DNA from: Letharia columbiana
Taxonomy: Eukaryota > Ascomycota > Lecanoromycetes > Lecanorales > Parmeliaceae
Length of the DNA stretch: 64,000 nt
Direction of reading: 5' to 3'
Assembly (NCBI RefSeq): GCF_014066305.1
Contig: NW_023501051.1
Location: 284,984-348,983 of the forward strand
Below are positions 56,101-64,000 of the stretch, one piece after another. The notes under the pieces were generated by a model. The model was not told the origin of the DNA. It was given only the letters and a program-made list of their open reading frames with translations, and did not search any database. The translations under genes were made by a program, and so were the position numbers. Each line of letters starts with the position of its first letter. Within the stretch, counting starts at the first letter, position 1.

Positions 56101-57753
56101 ATGGACCAAATACTCGCAGGAGGGACCAGTATGGACAAGCAAACTTTAAGTCGAATGTTCGGCGCTATAATTGGCCATCTAGAAACATCATTCGAGGAGT
56201 CAAGTCAATTAGGTATCCGATTTTCGCGGCTGCTCGCTCGGCTGCGCAGATTTGGTCCAAAGACGTTCGACGCACTGCTCAAAGATTGGCTCCAGAAGTG
56301 GCTGCGTTCCAGTCTTCAGGCAAAGCTGGGGATAATATTGCCACCAATGATTTGTTCTAAAGTCGTCTCGTTGAAGGTAGTTCTGGATTCTACCGCACAG
56401 CTTCTCGTTCTTGAAGACCACCGAAATGATCGGGCTACTCTAGCCTTTGAGATGTTGGATATGGTGATTACGGCCAGCTCTGGACCGATGCCCATCGTGA
56501 ACTACCGAGGCTACCGGCTTCTTGATCAATTTCGTCGCCTCATTCGCGTGTCTTCGGCCTCGATTACAACCTTACTCAGTGTCGTTGTAGAGACATGCAG
56601 AGCAACGGAAGCTCCCTTGCGCACGCGCGCTCGGGCTCGAGTTGGAGACCTTTCGGTCAGGAACCTGATACAGACTCTCGTGCTACAGCAGCCCAGCATG
56701 TCAAGAGTAGTCGCATCCGCTTTACCCAATACCGACTTACAAACAGCTTTTGGGGGAGTTTTGGACCAGGATCAGGATCAGCTAGGAGAGTCCTCGAACC
56801 TTGATCGACACAATAAGATCTCGGGGCTTCTACACAGCATTAGTGACTTCAACGTGCCCCTCGTCCAGTTGCAGTTGAGGGCAATCTTGTCAGATACCGG
56901 ATCCTTGGAGAATGCTGAGGATACCTTGTCAGATATCATCGTAGAGCAGAACGGCGCTTCAAGTTTTGGCCGCGTTGAGTTGTGGGCATGCCTCGTCTCC
57001 GAACTGCCCGTCCCACAAGCGGCTTCAGTTCGAGAGAAGGCTGAGACCGAAATACTTTGTTTGGTTGTTACAGATGCGACATCGATGTGCCACGGGGACA
57101 AGACGCGGCTCGACGGTTTGACTGCAATAGTCGAAGCAGCTGGGTTCAGTGTATCAGATGCCGAGACTTCCCCATTCCTTGACCAAATCGCAGATGGACT
57201 CTCATTGATTTGCTCTTCGCACCAGCTGGATAAATATCAGCACGATCATGATGAGATCGACTCAGACCATATGGGCCAGTGTATCGATGTTCTCATTTCC
57301 TTGCTCATCATCCACCAGTCGACAATCCAGCACCCAAGATTCTCTCAGTCCGCCCTCTTTCAAGTCCTTATCTCTCTCAGTCGTCTCCTGATACATCCGT
57401 TCCTTACCTTCCATCCAACTCTTCCCAGCTACGTATTCGATACACTCGCTCTCCTCTCCGACTCCCTCTCCGACGACACTCGAATGCGCTGCATTCGCAC
57501 CCTTCGTGACCACCATCACAGTCAGGATGCGCGCTTACGATTCATCTTCGGCTACCCTGAGACTGTCAACAGTGAATGGCTACAACTACTTACAAAGCCC
57601 TCGACAATCGCTGAAGCAAAGTCCGAGGGCGTGACGATGCAGCCATACTCCCTTCGGAGATGGGAAATGATGCAAGATGCAACCCCCGTCTCCACGGAAA
57701 ATGATACCAGTCTTAGCTTAACGCTTTTCGGGGCCAGGAAATCTGTTTTATAG
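53159..57753 (+). CDS. MED12: Mediator complex subunit 12 (Srb8), kinase module
   Basis: Five exons, about 1,460 residues. A disordered N terminus (MTSNLAGIEPPLLTGNRSFQ) with a basic SKRQK patch precedes the Med12 signature GPADFFPWTGCHAEDVLNEL and TRQGFYDKSPVSQNE, joined by the first splice (gtgagt...ctctag). Further blocks: NPSIPLRRLSRTIPHGIRGK, LLDHCLSKDIPTFRAIWLVK, RLITHLYSEHLLDRDHYLDW and LDALPMWLLVMQIHQQDIL. The long final exon begins EGPCDVYLLFELPLQGLPSH and ends LSLTLFGARKSVL. Med12 activates the Cdk8-cyclin C module of Mediator and represses or modulates RNA polymerase II transcription. Introns are about 50 nt and GT-AG. The start was chosen from the ATG followed by the family-typical N-terminal region. 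Confidence 0.93.
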
Positions 57754-58165
57754 CGTGACCTTTTTTGCCATATGCTTGAATGATGTATGAATAGATGACA
57801 TGACGCTGATACCACGACATGGTTGGGTTCGCTTCAGCGTTTCGAGTTCTATTGAAAGTGGCGTTTCAGCTCTGCAATGAGCGCATCTGGGTAGCGGTGG
57901 CGAGGGCTAAAGCCATTTTGGTGGCAGTCGCTACTGCGACATCTCACAGGCTTTAAAGTCGTCTTTTCATGAATATATGGGATGCTTCGAGGCAGGCTTT
58001 TGAAATACATTATTACGTTTTGACATCAATGCAAACGCAACACGGCGGATATGCATCTCTCAAGAGACAATCGTTAACCATAGGCTTTGGCACTCGGTCG
58101 AAGAAAAGATCGCTAGGAAGATGGGCAAGCAATTTGGTCTGACATGGACGCCACTGTGTTCTAAA
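57754..58165. other. Intergenic, convergent 3' flanks of MED12 and the RhoGAP gene
   Basis: No recognisable ORF or repeat. Likely contains both terminators. Confidence 0.5.
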
Positions 58166-60556
58166 TCAATCGTCGTCGAAGATCTGATAGGTATTCTGCA
58201 AGATTGTGTCGATGACCCGAACTTGCCATCCAGCATCCGCCACATTCGGGCCTGTGCCCATAAGTGTTGGCCTAGAGAGACTGTCAGTTGATTTTCTCTC
58301 GTCCGAGTCTACTAGAGCGTACCCGAATATAATGGCCAGGTTTCCAGCATTCATTCGATTTACGGCAGAGTGCTCCTGTACTCGATTCAAATGCTACTCA
58401 AGTCAGCATCTTTAACACCTCGTCGCTCCATCAAAGGGCATGCTCACCAACGTCAAAGCTCGAAGAGTAGCATAATTTGGGTCTGGTAGACTGTTGATGA
58501 TAGCGTGCATTGAATCGCGGCGGGTTATATCATCATCGATGCCTGTCACCCGATAGCTTGTCAGAACACAGTGCCAAATATGAACCTCGGACTATCGGTT
58601 GATACTTACGTGCGGCTTCAATGAACCCTTGGTAATGCTCGCGTGTCAGCAAGGGATCGGGCAGGTCTCGGAAAAATTGCTTTAGTAAGCCAGCGACGCT
58701 ATTGACGTCGTGGTAGAACGCTTCCGGGTTGCGGAAGTCCAGCTGGTTTGAGTCTGTTGAATGTTAGCTCGGCTTTGCCAGTCAGTCATGATGAAATGCC
58801 TACCGTTGTCAAATATTGATCGGAGCTTTGAAACGTGCGCGGAAGAACCAGAAAGTCGGTATATTCCCTCGACTTCTAAGCCATATAGATCAACAGCCTG
58901 GATGCACTGGTAGACTACAAATGGTATAGCGGAGCCGTCTCGTTTAAGCAAGTCTTCAAGCGAAAGACCAAAAACCGGCCTCAAAGCAGGAAGGCTGGTA
59001 CTGGAATTGTTGTTCTGTAATGCTCCCATGCCGATGGGTGTCGGAGGCTGCGAGTATAATGGTGCAGCCGTCTGAGCTGAAGGGAGTTGCGAGGGACCGC
59101 CAGCACCCATTGATGGGAAATTTTGATCTTGCGGTGAGCGATTCATGCCATTCTGAGGCACAGTATTCGAAACAGATCCAGATGGAGCTGACGGCGGTGC
59201 CGAGGCCTGGGAAAAGCTCTGACCTTGCAGAAACCCCGGCTGACTTGTCTGTCCCGAAGAGCTGAATGTTGAAGTTTGTTGACTTGGCATGGGTTGTGTA
59301 CGAGTATTGATAGGAGATGGGGTCTGTTGTGGAGACGTGAGTGTCTGCGAGTTTATCAGTACGCTGGTTCCACTCAAGTTTGAGATACGTGGATGCCTAC
59401 TGGGTGACGCTCGTATTTGATTTCCCCTAAGTTGCCAACCTTGGAAGCGAAGCTAGACACGTAGTTATTTAGATCCCTTGCATTATCGATTTGGAAAACG
59501 ACATCGCGTAGACTCCGCGAACCCAGATCATTGCTCTGGCCCTTGAGTGGGCTAACGCAGAGTCCGTTACTTAAGAGAAGTCTCTCGTTGAATGAAGCTG
59601 GGGGGGAGATTAGCAATCGAATTTCTGAGCATGAATACGGTGCCTGCAACATACCAAACTTCTGCAATTGGAGGGTCAAGCCAGAGTCGCACTCATTTAT
59701 TAGGTCTCGAAGCGCCCGGACAGCTTGAGGACGAAGGGTGCTGACCAGCTCCTGTCGCTGGTTCTTTGCGCTCTGCACTTTAGACGAATAATCAGAGTCG
59801 GCCTGCTGGAGTTTTCTGAGCAGATCCTCTTCGTGCTGGGCTGCAGACTTCGGCCCTTTCAGTCCAAAGACTCGCCCGGATTGCTTGTCGCCTGTTCGAG
59901 TGCGGTCATAGTCTTCAGCCAGCGAGTCATATTTGGATTTAGCCTTCTCCATCAATGACTCAGAGTCTTGCACCCTCTTCTCTGCGCTCAAGCCGTTCTG
60001 CTTCCAATGCTTACGACCGCGCTCCATATTTGCGGCCAGATCATGGAGATCCTCATGCATTTGGTGGAGGGACAGCGCAAATTGAACACCATTGTCTGCC
60101 ATGCGGTCATGGATGCCGAGAATCTCATCGTAGTTCTGGGCGTAAGAGCCTTGTCTGTTGTCGGGTCGCTTTACCGACTCGTGGCTACTCCTGCACAGCT
60201 TTTTGAGGCCCTGCGCTTGTTCCTCCTCGAGAGTAGATCTCTTCTTCAAGAAACCTGCAAATTCCCTTGCCGATGCAACGCTCTGCTTTAGACGGGCGAG
60301 CAGAGTGTTGATGCCAATCTACAACCTTTAGTCCAGGTCACTTATATGAGAACCAACCCAGAAGACCAACATCAGACTGTAGAACGCTATCCACGACGGG
60401 GGAGGACTCATTGTTAGGAAGGGTGGGCTGTGGCGCAAGCGTTGTCTGTCCGCTGGTCGGCACCTCAATTCCACCATTGTATCCAGATCCATTCAGCGTA
60501 GATTGTAGGGCAAGATTCTCAGAAGAGGAGTGCTCAAGCGAATCCCGCTGCTCCAT
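58166..60556 (-). CDS. RGD1: F-BAR and RhoGAP domain protein, RGD1 type
   Basis: A minus-strand gene with about nine exons. After [20 protein letters not shown] comes the F-BAR domain: [60 protein letters not shown] and [20 protein letters not shown], then a helix ending [13 protein letters not shown] Ser/Pro/Gln-rich linker follows (about 59370-59080). The RhoGAP domain reads [59 protein letters not shown] and [14 protein letters not shown]. The arginine finger is in GIYRLSG. The C terminus is [15 protein letters not shown]. Rgd1-type proteins curve membranes and stimulate GTP hydrolysis on Rho3/Rho4 class GTPases during polarised growth and septation. It lies next to the RIP-affected block. 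Confidence 0.88.
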
Positions 60557-60942
60557 GGTTAGCTGTGTAAAAGAGTGATTTGAAGAATGGCAGACGTGAC
60601 GGTGCGGGTCAAGAGGGATGAAAGGGTACTACTGGTGGTTTGAGGCAGAGCTTGCTTGAGCTTAGAGCCAGTTCGTAAATTTTGAAAATACTATTACGGT
60701 AATTGTTTTTCTATTATATATTCAAAACCTAAAGCTGTTTAAATAGGCTGACGCTAAATAATACATTAATAGTACACCTAACCCACACACCCCCTTAGAT
60801 AGCCGGATTGGAAAAGCTTAGATCAATTCGGTTAAATTTAGAAGACCCGAGGCCCAGTACGAGTACCTTATTTTAATATGTGCTGGGGCGCGGGCTTCCC
60901 AGTAGTGAAAAGCTTGCCGAGTACTGGTTTTTAACTATTTAA
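60557..60942. other. Transition from genic DNA to AT-rich block
   Basis: Promoter side of the RhoGAP gene up to about 60690, then falling GC content. GC-containing patches remain near 60780-60940, such as GAGGCCCAGTACGAG and GGGGCGCGGGCTTCCC. CCAGTAC and GTACTGG form a small inverted pair around 60856-60926. No gene. Confidence 0.5.
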
Positions 60943-61169
60943 TTCTTAGGGAGATCTCCTAAAACCCCTCGAACCCTTCGAAAACTCTTTAAAGGCTCTT
61001 CGAGAGCTTCTATCGAAGAGGCTATCAAAGTAAACTTAAAATTTAATTATTTTAATAATATTTAATTAATTTCGAGTTTACTTTAATAGCTTCTTCGATA
61101 AAAATCCTCGAAAAGCTTTTAAAGAGCTTTAAAGAATTTAAAAGATTTTAAGAAGTCTAACTCTAAGAA
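60943..61169. repeat. About 95-bp imperfect inverted repeat at the edge of the AT-rich block
   Basis: The arm at 60943-61037 and the arm at 61074-61169 align as reverse complements over their full length, with a 36-bp AT spacer. Differences are largely G/A and C/T. For example, TTTGATAGCCTCTTCGATA pairs with TTTAATAGCTTCTTCGATA. This would fold as a hairpin and may be a foldback/MITE-like element or a transposon end altered by RIP. Confidence 0.75.
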
Positions 61170-62614
61170 TTAAGAGAGATAGTTAATATACTTAAAGGGA
61201 GACTCTCTAATAAAACTTCTTTAACTCTTCGAGAGCTCTTTAAGGGCCCGTTTGACTATCATCTAAAATTTATATTTTTAATAATATTTTTAATATTTTC
61301 GTCTTCTATAATTTAATACTCGATTTAATAACTATATTTTCGTTCTAAATACTTATAAAGTATAAAATATATATAAAATATATAGAGGTTATTTTATATT
61401 TCTAAAAACTTAAGATAGAGTAAGTTTTTATTTAAAATATACGCTATAGATAGATTATATCGCTAAATCTAAGATTATAATTATTATAAATAGTTATATA
61501 TATTATAGCTATAATCGATAATAATAGTTAGCTAGCTAAGAAAGCTATTATTATTATTATTTTAACTATTATATAATACTATTCGTATTATCTTAATAAG
61601 ACTTCGTAATATACTTTTATTCTTTCTAGTTATATATATATATAGTCGCTTCTTAAAGAAGAATACTCTATAAATATTTAAAAGACTTTTTATATATCTT
61701 TATATACTCTAGATAAGCTTTAAAATTAACTCTTTAATTATACGTATTTAGCTTCGTCTTATATTATTAAAATAGTAGAGAAAGTCGTTATCTTTAATAC
61801 GATAGTAGACTATAGTCTTAATAATAATAGATTATATAATTATTTTTAATACTTAGATAAGACTATTAATCGATATTATTATAAGATTTTAAAGATTATA
61901 TATATTCTATATTAGTATTTTATTTAATTATCTAAAGTATCTTATTCTATTTTAATAAAAATCTTATTTAACTTTAAATTTACGTCTTATTTCGATAATT
62001 ATCTAGATATATTAAATAATATATATATCGCTATTTATATACTTATAGTAAAGTATATACTATAACGAAATAGAAAGAGTATTCTTATTTAGAATATTTT
62101 AGTCGTATATAGTTTTAATATACTATTTTATTATATATTATCTAGCTAGAAAGACTTTATATATAACGCTTTAATATTAAGAGATATTACTTCTAATTAC
62201 GACTTTTCTATCTCAGCGAGTAAGTACTATCTATCTTATTAACGCTAGATATTTTAATTATAATTAATTACTAGTTCTCTATATAAGTATATAATATTAT
62301 TTAAAGAAATAATAATAGATTAAAATAAAGCTCGAGAATATAAAGAAATTATTTAATCTACGTTACTTTTAGCTATAAAATATTATTAAAAAAATATTTA
62401 ATATACTTAAACGATGATTTAAATCTATTAAGAATTCTATAGAGTTTAATATTTCTATTTAGATAATAAACTAGTATATCTTAACTATAATATATAACTT
62501 TATTACGCTATATCGCTCTCTTAATAATATTAACTCGAATATATAGCTAGCTAACGAGTTTAATAGTAATTTTATTAGTAATTTAGATTTATTAAAGAAT
62601 AGATACTCTACGAC

Positions 62615-63482
62615 TATTAAAATATAAGATAGAATACTTAGTTATATTAACTAGAGAGTTCTATAAAAGAAAAGAGCGACTAGATATAAATATATTAAGG
62701 CGTATTATATAATTATATTATATAATCGCTAAGATATTAAGAGTTATATAATTTAAATTCTAATACTCCCCTTTGTACGTATTCTTTTATACGCGAAATT
62801 TAATAGATATAAAGTTTAATACTAATAATATTAAAATTAAATAGATAAGATAAAAATAATTTAGTCGATTTTCGCTAGAGTTTAATATCGAGTAATTAAA
62901 GTAAAGTTTAAATCGAGTAGTTAAAGTAAAGTTTAAGTTAAGTAATTAAAGTAAGTTTAATATTAAATAATTAAAGTAAAGTTTAAGTTAAGTAGTTAAA
63001 GTAAGTTTAATATTAAATAATTAAAGTAAAGTTCGAGTTAAATAGTTAAAGTAAGTTTAATATTAAATAACTAAAAAATAAAAAGTTAAAATCTAAAAAC
63101 GACTATATTAAATTCTAAATTTTACTTTTTATTAAAAAACGATTTTTCGAGAATTTTATTTTTAGATTATTTAATATATATTAAAAATCGATTAATTTAA
63201 AATCGAAGAATATTTATAAAAATAATTAAATAAAATAATTGAAAGAAATTCTTCGTTTTATATATTACGATCGACTATAAAGCCTCTATAAGAATTATTC
63301 TAGATATTTAATTCTTAATAATAATAATTAATATTAGAATTCGAATTACGTAATTCTTAGCGTCTTAACGATTACGTAATATAATTATATAATACATCTT
63401 AATATATTTATATCTAATTACTCTTTTCTTTTATAGAACTCTCTAATTAATATAACTAAGTATTTTATCTTATATTTTAATA
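62615..63482. mobile_element. Element with 151-bp terminal inverted repeats
   Basis: 62615-62765 and 63332-63482 are equal-length (151 bp) inverted copies that align without gaps. I count about 18 mismatches, all transitions. The 566-bp interior contains a tandem repeat array and no ORF. The outermost bases read TATTAAAATATAAG on the left and its complement on the right. No clear target-site duplication is visible beyond a possible TA. This looks like a non-autonomous TIR or foldback element mutated by RIP. Confidence 0.75.
62878..63072. repeat. Tandem array, about eight units of roughly 25 bp
   Basis: Units of the form GTTTAAGTTAAGTAGTTAAA plus GTAA alternate with GTTTAATATTAAATAATTAA plus AGTAAA, lengths 24-28 bp. 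The two variants differ mostly by C/T and G/A changes (TCGAG, TTAAG, TTAAA, ATTAA). It lies inside the inverted-repeat element. Confidence 0.8.
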
Positions 63483-64000
63483 AATTATAAGCTTAAGCTC
63501 TATTTAATAACTATTTTAATTATTTTATTATTTATTTATTATTTATTATAATTATAACTATTTTTAATATATTTATTATATTAATATTTATTAAATAGTA
63601 ATAATTATAATCGCGGAGAATCTCTTTTATTAATCTTTATAATATAAGTATTTCTTACTTTAAGATAATTATTTAGATTAAATAATATATATTAAATATA
63701 CTTTTAATTAGAAGAATAGAGATAGCGAGTAAAAGGGGTTATATCGAAATTATTAATATATTAATATATTATATTAATAATTTAGCGTATAAACTCTCTT
63801 ATCGCTTTTTATATAAGATAATTTAAAATAAGTTAAGATATATTATATTTAATTATATAATATTAAAGTTATTATACGTTAAAATAGAATATTATATACT
63901 TATACTTTTTTATTATATAATCGCTATAATTACTAGAATATTATTAATTTCTTTATATTAAATAGAATACGCTAAAGATAAGAGATAATATATTCTTATT

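Larger units (their letters stand above)
60943..64000. mobile_element. RIP-saturated AT-rich repeat block, probable dead transposon(s)
   Basis: More than 3 kb of extreme AT-rich DNA with no open frame of useful length. By reading, no CpA or TpG dinucleotide occurs between 61262 and 62212, while CpG, CpT and ApC are still present. Loss of CpA with gain of TpA is the mark of repeat-induced point mutation. The original element type cannot be recognised because no coding motif survives. The block continues past the window edge. Confidence 0.8.

Noticed and set aside
61250..64000. AT-rich block as centromere or mitochondrial DNA
   Set aside because: No mitochondrial gene motifs, and the dinucleotide pattern with transition-only repeat divergence fits RIP better; a centromere cannot be judged from 3 kb.

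Overview
The window is genomic DNA of a filamentous ascomycete. Genes are compact, with several short introns (mostly about 45-60 nt), and the encoded proteins are Pezizomycotina types. The gene order RPL21-RPS9-SLU7-REV3-TEX2/NVJ2-like-SLA2-[mating type]-APN2-COX13-APC5 is the classic neighbourhood of the ascomycete mating-type (MAT) locus. The HMG-box protein MAT1-2-1 at 30.3-31.5 kb shows that this haplotype carries the MAT1-2 idiomorph. Extra idiomorph-linked reading frames upstream of MAT1-2-1 suggest a Dothideomycete of the Mycosphaerellales; this lineage call is an inference.

Layout. 0-2.5 kb: a damaged-looking F-box-like gene and sparse DNA. 2.5-6.7 kb: mitochondrial pyrimidine nucleotide carrier (RIM2 type) and a DCAF11/WDR23-like WD40 protein. 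7.0-8.7 kb: divergent ribosomal protein pair eL21/uS4. 9-16.1 kb: splicing factor SLU7 and DNA polymerase zeta catalytic subunit REV3. 16.5-19.3 kb: PH+SMP lipid-transfer protein. 19.6-22.1 kb: decayed sequence, including a Ulp1/SENP8-like cysteine protease with an in-frame stop. 22.5-26.3 kb: SLA2. 26.3-32.4 kb: the MAT region, with a poorly coding stretch, one or two small minus-strand genes, a two-exon minus-strand gene divergent from MAT1-2-1, and MAT1-2-1 itself. 32.5-38.7 kb: APN2, COX13, APC5. 39.3-44 kb: CIA30 complex I assembly factor and a three-RRM RNA-binding protein. 45-50.3 kb: a sodium:solute symporter, an Mba1/mL45-like mitochondrial protein and EOS1. 50.7-60.6 kb: eIF1 (SUI1), an Asterix-like ER membrane protein, Mediator subunit MED12 and an F-BAR RhoGAP (RGD1 type).

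From about 60.7 kb to the end the sequence becomes extremely AT-rich, has no recognisable genes, almost entirely lacks CpA/TpG, and contains inverted and tandem repeats whose copies differ mainly by transitions. This is the signature of saturated repeat-induced point mutation (RIP) of transposon DNA.

Most genes are unrelated housekeeping functions and not one pathway; the exception is the MAT region. The most unusual gene structures are a predicted 8-nt exon in COX13, a 13-nt exon in APN2, a GC-AG intron in RPL21, a 473-nt intron in the symporter, and a 20-codon upstream ORF whose stop overlaps the MED12 start codon. I recognised no tRNA, rRNA or CRISPR.
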